Source: an uncultured Muribaculaceae bacterium (lineage in GTDB: Bacteria; Bacteroidota; Bacteroidia; Bacteroidales; Muribaculaceae). From it: a stretch of 64,000 nucleotides of DNA. The notes under the pieces were generated by a model. That model ran no database searches, was not told where the DNA came from, and was given only the letters and a program-made list of their open reading frames with translations. Below, in pieces: positions 1 to 7,891 of this stretch (positions are counted from its first letter, which is position 1; each line of letters begins with the position of its first letter). A program made the translations under genes and the position numbers. The DNA is taken from assembly GCA_910578665.1 (NCBI GenBank), contig CAJTQU010000001.1:186001-250000 (forward strand), read 5' to 3'.

Positions 1-1308
1 GTCTGCAACGACTTCATTCGCAATGTGCGTTCCGGCATATTCGAGCTTGACAGCGAGCTGCGTCCGGTGGCCGACCAGTTTGTGCTTGAGGCACGTGCCC
101 TGCGCGACTTGTCTTATTTCTATGTGATAGACTTCTTCGGCAACGCCGTGCGTGCCTGGGACGACATGCCCTATGGCGAGACTCCTCAGCAGACCACCCG
201 TGCCGAGCTGTTCAAGCTGGTTACCGAGGACTTGGAAGACGTGCTTGCCAATTATAAAGAGAGCGGCGTATACGGCCGCGTGGGCAAGGACGGTATCGAG
301 GCCCTGCTCTGCCGCTATTATCTCAATGCCGAGGTATTCACAGGCACTCCCATGTATGACAAGTGCTGGGAACATGCCCAGAATATCATTGCCCGTCACA
401 AAGGCAGCGGTTTCCAGAATTCGGGCCTGGCCAACGACTATCTCGCTCTGTTTGCTTTCAACAATGACATGTTTATGCCGGGCGGAAGTCTCAAAGACCA
501 GAACGAGATCCTCTGGGGTGTGCCTTTTGCCTATCCCTACACCCAGTCTTACGGCGGCACTATGTTCCTCATAGCGGCAGCCACCTCTGCTTCCAGCATG
601 CCGACGGTGCTCTACGGCCTTAGTGCCGACTGGAGCTGTATGCATGCCCGCGAGCAGTTTGCAGACAAGTTTGACTTCCGCGGCGGCATAAGTTCTGACA
701 AGCGTACATATCTCTGGTGTACTGAGCAGCAGGGCTTCACTAAGGCCAACGATGAATTCTCTGATTTCAAGAGCGGTTACGCTCCTATCAAGTTTACAAA
801 TGCCAAGGCTGAAGCTGACGGCACCATGCCTCGCAACACATATAAGGATCCCGGCACTGGCTACACATTTAACTGGGCCGGTGTAGGCGAGGTAAACGGT
901 CTGCCTGCACAGACAAATGATTTTGCCGATACAGACTTCCCCGTTATCCGTCTGGCCGACGTATACCTCATGGCTGCCGAGTGCGCCCTGCGCGGTGCCG
1001 GCGACATGGCTACCGGCCTGCAGTATGTCAACACGGTGCGCGCGCGTGCCGGTGTGAGCGCGTGGAACACTGCCGAGTATACGCTCAACAACATACTCGA
1101 CGAACGTAGCCGCGAGCTTTACTGGGAGAATGTGCGTCGTACCGACCTGGTGCGTTTCGGCAAATTCGCCGGCGGCAGCTACAACTGGGCCTGGAAGAAC
1201 AATGTGCGCAACGGCGGCGCCATGCCCGAATATATGAACCTGTTCCCAATCCCGGCTGACATTATCGCCACTTACGGTTCCACATATAAGCAGAACCCCG
1301 GCTATTAA
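1..1308 (+). CDS. SusD/RagB-family outer-membrane glycan-binding lipoprotein, 5' truncated
   Basis: Surface lipoprotein that caps a SusC-type TonB-dependent channel and binds oligosaccharides. The frame is open from base 1, so the signal peptide, lipobox and first helices lie upstream; the in-frame GTG at base 25 is internal and not a start. Visible hallmarks are the helical stretch LRDLSYFYVIDFFGNA near the left end, an ARDVYLMAAECA-like region (residues VIRLADVYLMAAECALRG), repeated VNTVRARAGV and ERSRELYWENVRRTDLVRFG segments, and an ending in LFPIPADII...QNPGY, which is the usual SusD C-terminus. The matching SusC gene should lie just upstream, outside the window. SusE- and SusF-like genes follow on the same strand. 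The substrate cannot be read from the sequence. The family call is very secure. Confidence 0.95.
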   Translation, partial: VCNDFIRNVRSGIFELDSELRPVADQFVLEARALRDLSYFYVIDFFGNAVRAWDDMPYGETPQQTTRAELFKLVTEDLEDVLANYKESGVYGRVGKDGIEALLCRYYLNAEVFTGTPMYDKCWEHAQNIIARHKGSGFQNSGLANDYLALFAFNNDMFMPGGSLKDQNEILWGVPFAYPYTQSYGGTMFLIAAATSASSMPTVLYGLSADWSCMHAREQFADKFDFRGGISSDKRTYLWCTEQQGFTKANDEFSDFKSGYAPIKFTNAKAEADGTMPRNTYKDPGTGYTFNWAGVGEVNGLPAQTNDFADTDFPVIRLADVYLMAAECALRGAGDMATGLQYVNTVRARAGVSAWNTAEYTLNNILDERSRELYWENVRRTDLVRFGKFAGGSYNWAWKNNVRNGGAMPEYMNLFPIPADIIATYGSTYKQNPGY

Positions 1309-1327
1309 TAAGATTTATTAATTATCG

Positions 1328-1387
1328 GAGTATGTCTGGATTTTAATGACGCTGTCTGAGACCCCGGCATAGGATCCAGGCATACTC
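1328..1387 (+). promoter_or_regulatory. Intercistronic stem-loop between susD-like and susE-like genes
   Basis: A 14-bp stem with one G.U pair is formed by bases 1328-1341 (GAGTATGTCTGGAT) and 1374-1387 (ATCCAGGCATACTC), with a 32-nt loop. No U-tract follows, so a simple terminator is unlikely. In polycistronic surface-glycan operons such stems can set the stoichiometry of SusCD against SusE/F by mRNA processing or protection; that role is inferred. Confidence 0.5.
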
Positions 1388-1408
1388 TCAACAAGCAAAT
1401 CATCAGAA

Positions 1409-2275
1409 ATGAAAAAGATATCATTTTTAATGGCTTTGGCCGTTTTTATCGGCACCTGCTTCACAAGCTGCAAACAGGACACACAGCCTCGTCTGGAGAA
1501 GCCTACCGAGTTTGTGCTCAATGTGCCGCCTATGGCCGAGCAGACCTATATCCTTTCGCCCGAGCACGGCGTGGACCTCACTGTTTCGCAGCCTGACTAC
1601 GGCATGGGCGTGGTGACCAGCTATCAGACACAGATTTCGTTTACAGAGGATTTTGCCCGTTATGAAAGCATCGAGGCCGTTTCAAACCAGGCCAAGATAA
1701 ATATCGCGGGAGAAATGATGGCCCAGGCCATGTGCAAGCTCATGGGCTATGTCAGCAACGATACAGAAGATATGTACAGCTCCGAGGCTCGCGATGTGTA
1801 TGTACGCGTACGCGCATACATACCCAATGCCTCTTATTCTGAAATCACATCAAACGTCATAAAGCTGATGATACAGCCCTATAAGGCTGTGAAGCTGCCG
1901 GGACGTCTCTATGTGATCGGCGATGTTAGCGGCTGGGATATAAATAACGGCGCAGTATATCTTGAGGAACCGGCCAATGCCGTTGGCGGCAAGGTGTATA
2001 TCGGTGTCGTTCCTATGACTGCGGCACAGGCTGCCGGCGGTTTCCGTTTCTATGAGACACTGGGTAACTGGGGTGACAACGGTGCGCTGCCCTCTATCGG
2101 TGCAAATGCCGATGACGGCGACAATCTTTCGTGCGCGGTAGACGAGAACGGCGTATACAGCGGTTCGTGTGTTACCGGCAAGGGTAACTGGAATATCACC
2201 AACTGGCAGGACGGCGACATGAAGATGACGGTCGACCTGAATTCCATGAAGGTTATTTTTGAAAAAGCCAGCTAA
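1409..2275 (+). CDS. SusE-like outer-membrane lipoprotein
   Basis: Accessory glycan-binding lipoprotein of a Sus-like system, 288 residues. The N-terminus is a lipoprotein signal peptide with lipobox FTSC (Cys21). An SusE-type Ig-like domain spans about 25-155, including the paired-strand pattern VTSYQTQISFTEDF and YVRVRAYIP. The C-terminal module begins with LYVIGDVSGWD (about 167-177), the beta-sandwich start typical of SusE/SusF starch-binding modules. It sits 100 bp after the SusD-like gene and 70 bp before a second, longer lipoprotein of the same type, so all three are probably one transcript. It most likely binds oligosaccharide at the cell surface; ligand unknown. Confidence 0.85.
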   Translation: MKKISFLMALAVFIGTCFTSCKQDTQPRLEKPTEFVLNVPPMAEQTYILSPEHGVDLTVSQPDYGMGVVTSYQTQISFTEDFARYESIEAVSNQAKINIAGEMMAQAMCKLMGYVSNDTEDMYSSEARDVYVRVRAYIPNASYSEITSNVIKLMIQPYKAVKLPGRLYVIGDVSGWDINNGAVYLEEPANAVGGKVYIGVVPMTAAQAAGGFRFYETLGNWGDNGALPSIGANADDGDNLSCAVDENGVYSGSCVTGKGNWNITNWQDGDMKMTVDLNSMKVIFEKAS

Positions 2276-2297
2276 TATCAGATACAAATTTCAACCT

Positions 2298-2324
2298 CCG
2301 TGGGGCAGCATGCCTGTCCCACGG
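2298..2324 (+). promoter_or_regulatory. Intercistronic stem-loop between susE-like and susF-like genes
   Basis: CCGTGGGGCAG (2298-2308) pairs with CTGTCCCACGG (2314-2324), 11 bp with one G.U, loop CATGC. It is followed by TAAAAAAG with no U-tract. This is the second hairpin of the same design in this operon, so processing or mRNA stabilisation is more likely than termination. Confidence 0.45.
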
Positions 2325-2345
2325 TAAAAAAGACAATCAAGACAG

Positions 2346-3767
2346 ATGAAAAAATTAGGTATATTTTGTGCAGCTCTGCTTGCGTTGGGATTTGCATCAT
2401 GCGATGACAAGTCTGACCTCGGCGTGGCCCAGGTAAATCCGCAGGAGACTGTCATGTCTGCCAACGGTGTGACTGTGGAATATGGTTCTGCACTTGTGGC
2501 CGACCAGCTGAATCTCGATACTTTCGATGGTGGGGAGATTCCGGTAATCAATCTTGTAAGCGCCCAGGATCTGCCGGAGGGTGCCGCTGTTTCGTTTGAG
2601 ATGCAGCTGGCTTCTAAGGCAGACTACAGCGACGCGGTGACACTGCCCGTGGAAAACGGCGCGGTACAGAAGCAGGCGTGGGATGATTTTTTCCGTGCCA
2701 CACTCGGACGCAGCCCCAAGGCCAAGGATAATTATGTGCGTTTCGCCGCATACATTTCTTATGACGGACAGTACAGCCGCGTGGGTACTGCCGACACCTG
2801 GTTTGCCGCCAAAAAGATGCTGGTTACACCGGTTCGGATGGACTTCGTTATAGAAGAAAACTACTATCTCATAGGCACTATCAATAACTGGGCGCTGAAT
2901 GAAGCTTATCCGTTCAAGCATACCGACGCTGATGTGTATGACGATCCGAACTTTACTATAACGGTAGATATCACCGAGGAGCAGGCTGCCGACGGATGGT
3001 GGTGGAAAGTGGCTCCCGCCTCTGCGACCGCTTCCGGCCAATGGGATAATGTGATCGGCACCGTGGTCAATGGCGACGAGGCTCTGGAAGGTACCATCAA
3101 GCAAGGCAAGAAAGATGACGAGGCACAGGCCGGATGCATCAAGGAAGCCGGTACATATTTGATGACTATCAACATGGAGGATATGACTTATTCGTTTAAG
3201 AAGATGGAATATCTTTATACTCCGGGCAATAGCAACAACTGGAGCCAGGCGGCCAGCCAGCCTCTCTATTATAATGCCGATAAGAAAGTATATATGGGCT
3301 ATGCCCATCTGTCGGGCGAGTTTAAGTTCTCCAGCCAGGCTGACTGGAACGGTACCAATTATGGTTCCACAGGCGAGGACGGCACTCTCAGCACCGACGG
3401 AGGTGCCGGCAACCTCAATGCGGCCCAGGACGGTCTTTACTGGCTCGAGGTGGATACAGAGAATCTTACCTATAAAGCAGTTCTTGTAACGTCGCTCGGC
3501 GCCATAGGCGATATGAATTCATGGGGAGCCCAGGAGGCTCTATCACCTTCTGCCGATTTCCTCGTCTGGACCGGTGATATCACATTCACTGCCGCAGACA
3601 ATGCGTTCAAATTCCGTGCGAACGACAACTGGGACATAAATCTCGGAGGCTCGTTCTCCAACCTTGTATGGAACGGTGATAATATGGTTGCTCCCGGCGT
3701 GGGCACTTACACTGTGACACTTGATCTGCGCAGTATCCCCTATACTTGTAGCGCAGTTGCCAAGTAA
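2346..3767 (+). CDS. SusF-like outer-membrane lipoprotein with three C-terminal binding modules
   Basis: Surface glycan-binding lipoprotein, 473 residues. The signal peptide ends in the lipobox FASC (Cys19). An N-terminal SusE-type domain covers about 25-155. Three beta-sandwich modules follow, each opening with a related motif: YLIGTINNW (about 174), YTPGNSNNW (about 291) and GAIGDMNSW (about 385). They are rich in Trp and Asn, as expected of carbohydrate-binding sites. The three-module layout matches SusF rather than SusE. It is the last gene of the Sus-like operon and ends 22 bp before a strong hairpin terminator. No glycoside hydrolase is visible in the operon, so the enzyme must lie upstream or elsewhere. 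Confidence 0.82.
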   Translation: MKKLGIFCAALLALGFASCDDKSDLGVAQVNPQETVMSANGVTVEYGSALVADQLNLDTFDGGEIPVINLVSAQDLPEGAAVSFEMQLASKADYSDAVTLPVENGAVQKQAWDDFFRATLGRSPKAKDNYVRFAAYISYDGQYSRVGTADTWFAAKKMLVTPVRMDFVIEENYYLIGTINNWALNEAYPFKHTDADVYDDPNFTITVDITEEQAADGWWWKVAPASATASGQWDNVIGTVVNGDEALEGTIKQGKKDDEAQAGCIKEAGTYLMTINMEDMTYSFKKMEYLYTPGNSNNWSQAASQPLYYNADKKVYMGYAHLSGEFKFSSQADWNGTNYGSTGEDGTLSTDGGAGNLNAAQDGLYWLEVDTENLTYKAVLVTSLGAIGDMNSWGAQEALSPSADFLVWTGDITFTAADNAFKFRANDNWDINLGGSFSNLVWNGDNMVAPGVGTYTVTLDLRSIPYTCSAVAK

Positions 3768-3788
3768 ATTAACCTCTAATCATAAACA

Positions 3789-3817
3789 ACGGGCCTGTGT
3801 CGATGACACAGACCCGT
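3789..3817. terminator. Bidirectional terminator between susF-like and upp
   Basis: A 13-bp stem with one mismatch (3789-3801 with 3805-3817, loop GAT) is followed by TTTTCTTTT on the plus strand. It lies between convergent genes and can end the Sus-like operon; the minus strand lacks an equally clear U-tract. Confidence 0.75.
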
Positions 3818-3839
3818 TTTCTTTTGTATGCGGAGTGGC

Positions 3840-4496
3840 TTATTTCTCGCCGTAGGCCAGATCGCCGGCATCTCCCAGTCCCGGTATTATGTATGAATGG
3901 GAATTGATTTCAGGATCTATGGCGCCTATCCAAAGTGTTGTGCGGTCGGCCGGAAAATGTTCGCACACGTAGTCTACGGCTTGCTGCGAAGCTATGACTG
4001 AGGCTACATGGATATGTTTCGGGGCTCCCTTGGTGAGTAGTGCCCTGTAGCCCAGTTCCATCGAAGTTCCTGTGGCAAGCATAGGGTCTACGAGCATCAG
4101 TACTTTGTCCTGTATTGACGGTGACGCCAGATATTCTATAAGCACGTCGAATTTGTCTCCCTCTTTTTCTCGATATTTGCGGTAAGCGCTCACGAAAGCA
4201 TTCTCGGCATTGTCAAAATAGTCCAGAAACCCTTGGTGCAGCGGCAGCCCGGCGCGCAGCAGGGTGGCTATGACTACGGGATCGGCCGCTGTCTGGCATG
4301 TTGATACGCCGAGAGGTGTCTCTGTCTGTACATTTTTATAGTCCAGGCGTTTTGAAATCTCATAAGCCATAATCTGGCCTATCCGTTCCAGATTGCGGCG
4401 GAAGCGTAACCTGTCGCGCTGTATGTCCACATCGCGCAGTTCGAGCATATAGCGGCTTACCAGCGACGGTGTGTCGGCAAAATTTATGATTTCCAT
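3840..4496 (-). CDS. upp: Uracil phosphoribosyltransferase
   Basis: Cytosolic pyrimidine-salvage enzyme that makes UMP from uracil and PRPP, 218 residues. The PRPP-binding loop is DPMLATGTS (137-145), and the C-terminus carries the uracil-binding signature GLGDAGDLAYG (206-216). Length is normal for the family. It starts 5 bp after the ribF stop and is the last gene of a HAD phosphatase-ribF-upp operon, which probably shares the promoter upstream of the HAD gene. Confidence 0.95.
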   Translation of the reverse strand: MEIINFADTPSLVSRYMLELRDVDIQRDRLRFRRNLERIGQIMAYEISKRLDYKNVQTETPLGVSTCQTAADPVVIATLLRAGLPLHQGFLDYFDNAENAFVSAYRKYREKEGDKFDVLIEYLASPSIQDKVLMLVDPMLATGTSMELGYRALLTKGAPKHIHVASVIASQQAVDYVCEHFPADRTTLWIGAIDPEINSHSYIIPGLGDAGDLAYGEK

Positions 4497-4501
4497 TTCT
4501 A

Positions 4502-5464
4502 CTATATCTTGATCTTGTGTTGTGTATTGTCTGTTGCGGTAGCGGCATATGCTCCGCTGTCTGCCAGTGCGTTTCTGGCAGACAGCGCGTCTTTGGCAAG
4601 CTGGCAGCCCAGTTCTGACAGAGAGGCGAATTTGCGCTCTTCGCGCAGTCTTGACACAAACTGGAGGGTAAGACCGCGTCCGTACAGCTTCGTGTCTATG
4701 CCGAAAATGTGGGTTTCAATGCTCAGCCTGTTCTCTGTCTTGTCAATGGTGGGACGGTAGCCTATGTTGGTCATGGCAGGCATCCATGGTGTGGAGCGTT
4801 CTCCCGTTAGTTTTGCCAGTGTGGCGTATACGCCGCGTGCGGGTATTGCCATACCCGGTTCTTCAGTCTGCATATTGGCCGTGGCGAAACCTATGTCGGA
4901 ACCCAGGCGCTGCCCCGGTACCACGGTTCCGCACAGGCTGAAGCGCCTGCCCAGCATATCTGCGGCTGCATCCAGATCGCCTTGCATCAGAGCCTGCCGT
5001 ATGCGCGAGCTGCTCATACCTTTTAATTCCGGGGCCTGCACTACCTCGATACCTGCCTCGTCACCCTCGCGCACATAGTCGTGGAATGTATGCTGGCGGT
5101 CTGAGCCAAACCGGTTGTCATATCCTGTCATAAGTCCTTTTGCCCCCATTTCATCGCGGATAAGCTTTAAGAAACCGGCTGAATCAAGACGGCTCAGTGC
5201 TTTGGTAAAGTCAAGCGGTATGACCGTTACTCCGGCTTGTTCTATAAGTCTCTTTTTATCTTTGAATGTCGAAATCTGCAACGGAACGGCGTCTGGGCGT
5301 ATCACGCTCAGCGGATGGCGCACAGGCACTATGGCGGCCGGACGCAGACCTCTTGCTGCAGCGGCCTCCCTGAGGCATTTTAGCAGAAAGAGATGGCCCC
5401 GGTGTACGCCGTCGAAAGTGCCTACTGTGGCAAATATGTCGATGGAACCGGACATCTTAGCCAT
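4502..5464 (-). CDS. ribF: Bifunctional riboflavin kinase / FAD synthetase
   Basis: Phosphorylates riboflavin to FMN and adenylates FMN to FAD. I chose the ATG at 5464 (320 residues), which starts 2 bp after the preceding stop; the longer open frame to 5548 would overlap the HAD gene and adds a non-homologous N-terminus. The N-terminal nucleotidyltransferase domain has GTFDGVHRGH (15-24) and SSSRIR (151-156). The C-terminal flavokinase domain has LGSDIGFATAN (188-198), a slight variant of the usual GRxxGxPTAN, and MTNIGYRPT (231-239). Middle gene of a three-gene operon. Confidence 0.95.
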   Translation of the reverse strand: MAKMSGSIDIFATVGTFDGVHRGHLFLLKCLREAAAARGLRPAAIVPVRHPLSVIRPDAVPLQISTFKDKKRLIEQAGVTVIPLDFTKALSRLDSAGFLKLIRDEMGAKGLMTGYDNRFGSDRQHTFHDYVREGDEAGIEVVQAPELKGMSSSRIRQALMQGDLDAAADMLGRRFSLCGTVVPGQRLGSDIGFATANMQTEEPGMAIPARGVYATLAKLTGERSTPWMPAMTNIGYRPTIDKTENRLSIETHIFGIDTKLYGRGLTLQFVSRLREERKFASLSELGCQLAKDALSARNALADSGAYAATATDNTQHKIKI

Positions 5465-5466
5465 TA

Positions 5467-6090
5467 TTACAATCCTAATAATTCGGTGAATTCGGTATCT
5501 TCCGGCACCAGCAGTGCGTTTATGCCGCAACGTCTGGCAGCCTCGCAATTTTTTTGCGAGTCGTCAAGAAAAAGGGTCTTCTCCGGCTCCAGCGAGTGGC
5601 GGCGCAGCAATATTTCAAATATTGCAGGCGCCGGCTTGCATACTTTTTCTTGAAACGACAGGATCATTCCGTCGAAATAGTCGAGCACAGACAAGCCTTC
5701 CACCCGAAACATCCGGTCGATTACCGTGTGGTACATAATAGGGTTGGTGTTTGACAACGCGTACACGCGTTTCCCCGTATCGCGTAACTTCCGCAGTGCC
5801 TCGAGGCGGTGTACCGGCAGCGAGGTGATGAACGAACACAGAGCGTCTGTCAGTTCCGCATCGCTCACATCGGGCTTTGCACAGTCCCTGCGAAGGATGT
5901 CAAAAAATTCTCCGGCACTTATCCGGCCCTCCTCAAGAGCCAGGAAGTCGCCAGACTGGCAGTACAGGTCGAGCAGCCGTGCGGCCCCGGCCAGTCCGAG
6001 GTCCTCCAGTATGGAGACGCATTTATCACGGTCGATGTTGAAAATCACACCGCCCAGGTCAAACACAATATTGTCGTAATTCTCTATCAT
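5467..6090 (-). CDS. HAD-superfamily phosphatase, subfamily IA (YihX-like)
   Basis: Probable cytosolic sugar-phosphate phosphatase, 207 residues. Motif I is DLGGV (11-15), so the usual second Asp of DxD is Gly, as in YihX-type HAD proteins. Motif II is SNTNP (113-117), the motif III lysine lies in SFQEKVCKPAP (Lys149 or Lys152), and motif IV is LDDSQKN (175-181). It is the first gene of an operon with ribF and upp. A -7 element TAACTTTG lies on the minus strand at 6123-6116, 26 bp before the start, without a clear -33 box. Given the neighbour ribF, a flavin-pathway phosphatase is conceivable, but the sequence does not show this. Confidence 0.85.
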   Translation of the reverse strand: MIENYDNIVFDLGGVIFNIDRDKCVSILEDLGLAGAARLLDLYCQSGDFLALEEGRISAGEFFDILRRDCAKPDVSDAELTDALCSFITSLPVHRLEALRKLRDTGKRVYALSNTNPIMYHTVIDRMFRVEGLSVLDYFDGMILSFQEKVCKPAPAIFEILLRRHSLEPEKTLFLDDSQKNCEAARRCGINALLVPEDTEFTELLGL

Positions 6091-6130
6091 CTTGGTATTG
6101 CAGTGTTTCTGGATACAAAGTTAATCATAA

Positions 6131-6162
6131 TTTGCGTAAGTCGCCGGAATTTTTTAATTTCG
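6131..6162 (+). promoter_or_regulatory. Predicted promoter upstream of pfkA / leader RNA
   Basis: TTTG (6131-6134), 20 bp, then TAATTTCG (6155-6162), a one-base variant of TAnnTTTG. Predicted transcript start is about 6168, some 270 bp upstream of pfkA. Confidence 0.5.
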
Positions 6163-6167
6163 CATAG

Positions 6168-6282
6168 TCCGACAGTCGTTCTGTCTGCGCAGACAGTGTT
6201 TTTATAGCTGTGGCGGACCAACAAAAAAGCAGTTTCCAGGGTTATATTAATAGCGAAAGCAGGATGTACCGGCATCCTTTTT
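6168..6282 (+). ncRNA. Possible attenuated leader or small RNA upstream of pfkA
   Basis: Just after the predicted promoter, GACAG (6171-6175) can pair with CTGTC (6181-6185), but the same CTGTC can pair with GACAG (6192-6196) inside the perfect 16-bp palindrome 6181-6196, which is followed by TGTTTTTAT. These two stems exclude each other. A second terminator-like hairpin, GGATG (6262-6266) with CATCC (6273-6277) followed by TTTTTA, ends the segment. This could be an attenuator of pfkA or a separate RNA of about 115 nt. No known riboswitch class is recognised. Confidence 0.35.
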
Positions 6283-6437
6283 ATTGAAATGTAAAGTTTG
6301 GCCTTTTCGCACAGACATCGGTTGGGATAACCGGCATGATGTTGTCACCGTGGTCCGTAGTTATGGGCTTTTATAGGAGACGGAATGGCCTGGTTTGAAA
6401 CTAAAATTAATTGTTTATAATTTAATAGCAGTCTACT
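6283..6437 (+). other. Remainder of the HAD-pfkA intergenic region
   Basis: Non-coding on both strands. No canonical TAnnTTTG element lies close to pfkA; TTTG at about 6394 followed 19 bp later by an AT-rich TATAATTT is only a weak candidate. Otherwise I see nothing in it. Confidence 0.4.
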
Positions 6438-7418
6438 ATGTCCGACATCAAGTCAATCGGTATCCTTACATCGGGCGGTGACGCCCCCGGCATGAACGCC
6501 GCCATACGCGCAGTGACCCGTGCCGCAATCTTCTCAGGTTTTAAAGTGTATGGCATTTATCGTGGTTACCGCGGTCTTATTGCCGATGAAATCGAGGAAT
6601 TTTCTACTCAGAATGTGTCAAACATCATACAGCGCGGCGGTACGATACTGAAGACGGCACGCTGCAAAGAGTTTCAGACTGCCGAAGGACGGCAGTGTGC
6701 CTATGATGTGCTCAGACGCCACGGTATAGACGCTCTTGTAGTGATAGGTGGTGACGGATCTCTGACCGGCGCGCGCATCTTCGGCAATGAGTTCTCGTTT
6801 CCGATAGTCGGCCTGCCGGGCACGATAGACAATGACCTATACGGCACCGATTCGACCATAGGCTATGATACGGCTCTCAATACCATAATGGAATGCGTGG
6901 ATAAAATCCGCGACACGGCCACAAGCCACGAGCGATTATTCTTTATAGAGGTAATGGGCCGTGATGCCGGATTTCTAGCTCTTAACGGTGCTATAGCCTC
7001 GGGAGCGGAGGCCGCAATAATACCGGAGATCTCCACACAGGTTGACCAGTTGGCCGATCTTATTAAATCAGGTTTTCGAAAAAGTAAGAATTCATCGATA
7101 GTTCTGGTAGCCGAAAGCCCGATTACAGGGGGTGCGATAGGGCTGTCAGAGCGTGTCAAAAATGAGTATCCCGATTATGACGTGCGTGTGACTATTCTGG
7201 GCCATCTGCAGCGTGGCGGATCGCCCACGGCCTTTGACCGTATTATTGCTTCGCGCATGGGCGCGGCCGCAGTCGATGCCTTGCTTGATGACCAGCGCAA
7301 TGTGATGATCGGTATAAAGAATGACGAGATCGTGTATGTACCCTTTACCAAGGCTATTAAAAATGAAAAGCCCATCAACCACGACTTGCTGGCCACCCTT
7401 CGACGCCTCTCCATCTGA
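6438..7418 (+). CDS. pfkA: 6-phosphofructokinase, ATP type
   Basis: Glycolytic enzyme phosphorylating fructose 6-phosphate, 326 residues. Nucleotide-binding motifs are TSGGDAPGMNAAIR (11-24) and GGDGS (104-108); the Gly after GGD is the residue that marks ATP-dependent rather than PPi-dependent enzymes. The catalytic PGTIDND is at 127-133, with Asp131 the likely general base, and MGRDAG follows. Length matches bacterial PfkA. It is monocistronic, behind a possible attenuated leader, and is followed by a long hairpin. Confidence 0.95.
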   Translation: MSDIKSIGILTSGGDAPGMNAAIRAVTRAAIFSGFKVYGIYRGYRGLIADEIEEFSTQNVSNIIQRGGTILKTARCKEFQTAEGRQCAYDVLRRHGIDALVVIGGDGSLTGARIFGNEFSFPIVGLPGTIDNDLYGTDSTIGYDTALNTIMECVDKIRDTATSHERLFFIEVMGRDAGFLALNGAIASGAEAAIIPEISTQVDQLADLIKSGFRKSKNSSIVLVAESPITGGAIGLSERVKNEYPDYDVRVTILGHLQRGGSPTAFDRIIASRMGAAAVDALLDDQRNVMIGIKNDEIVYVPFTKAIKNEKPINHDLLATLRRLSI

Positions 7419-7438
7419 TATCACTTCTTCTGCGAAAA

Positions 7439-7484
7439 ATTAATACGTCAGGGAAGCTCTACGGAGCTTCCCTGACGTATTAAT
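7439..7484. terminator. Perfect 21-bp hairpin after pfkA
   Basis: Bases 7439-7459 pair perfectly with 7464-7484 around a TACG loop. On the plus strand an A-tract rather than a U-tract follows. On the minus strand the hairpin is followed by TTTTTCGC, so it may be a second terminator behind the minus-strand RNA that ends at 7485. It may also simply protect the pfkA mRNA end. Confidence 0.55.
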
Positions 7485-7708
7485 AAAAAATGCACCAACC
7501 GCCCTTCACAGGGAAATTGGTGCCTAAAAACTTTCTTTCTATAAATTTTTCTACAAACCTAACATAAACGATTTATTTACGAATATCTTAATTACTAACC
7601 TAATCTTCTTTTCTACCGTTAATATCTTAATGAAAAAATCGCTATATTTTTATAGACGTTGCCATGTTCTCATTGAGTCAGACGGTGATACCGTCGTTTC
7701 TTTCAACA
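7485..7708 (-). ncRNA. Putative small RNA with own promoter and terminator
   Basis: The minus strand carries a consensus promoter (TTTG 7743-7740, 20-bp spacer, TAATTTTG 7719-7712) and, about 220 nt later, a terminator: GCACCAA (7523-7517) pairs with TTGGTGC (7498-7492), with an inner GGG/CCC stem, followed by ATTTTTT. Near the 5' end is a perfect hairpin GACGGT-atc-ACCGTC. The middle is AT-rich and repeats ATTAAGATATT. The only ORF after a plausible start is a 7-codon one (MRTWQRL), so a non-coding role is likelier. It shares the pattern TTTTTCAT...GATTA(A)GGTT with the RNA at 48018-48089. No Rfam family could be assigned by eye. Confidence 0.5.
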
Positions 7709-7711
7709 CTG

Positions 7712-7743
7712 CAAAATTACAACATCCTCCAGCCTGCTGCAAA
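7712..7743 (-). promoter_or_regulatory. Consensus promoter of the 7.5-kb small RNA
   Basis: TTTG at 7743-7740, a 20-bp spacer, then TAATTTTG at 7719-7712 on the minus strand: a perfect match to the Bacteroidetes -33/-7 form. No coding gene starts downstream of it. The remaining stretch 7744-7891 shows nothing beyond the 3' flank of the next gene. Confidence 0.65.
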
Positions 7744-7891
7744 CAGTGTTGTGTCAATATAGGGCTCAATATAAGTTTTGAAATAGTTAATAAGCTGTAA
7801 AACAGACAAATATATTTTGCTAAATATAAGTGGTTTTTTAGGTGTATATCTAAGCGTTTGCAGTGTTATATCCGCAGGCTAGGGCTGCTTT

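Noticed and set aside
2397..3308. 303-codon open frame antisense to the SusF-like gene
   Set aside because: No family features, and the sense gene has a lipobox and repeated modules.
5465..5548. Longer start for ribF
   Set aside because: It would overlap the HAD gene; the ATG at 5464 gives the standard RibF N-terminus.
6181..6196. 16-bp palindrome as a repressor operator
   Set aside because: It is downstream of a promoter, followed by a T-tract and has a competing stem, so an RNA element explains it better; an operator is not excluded.
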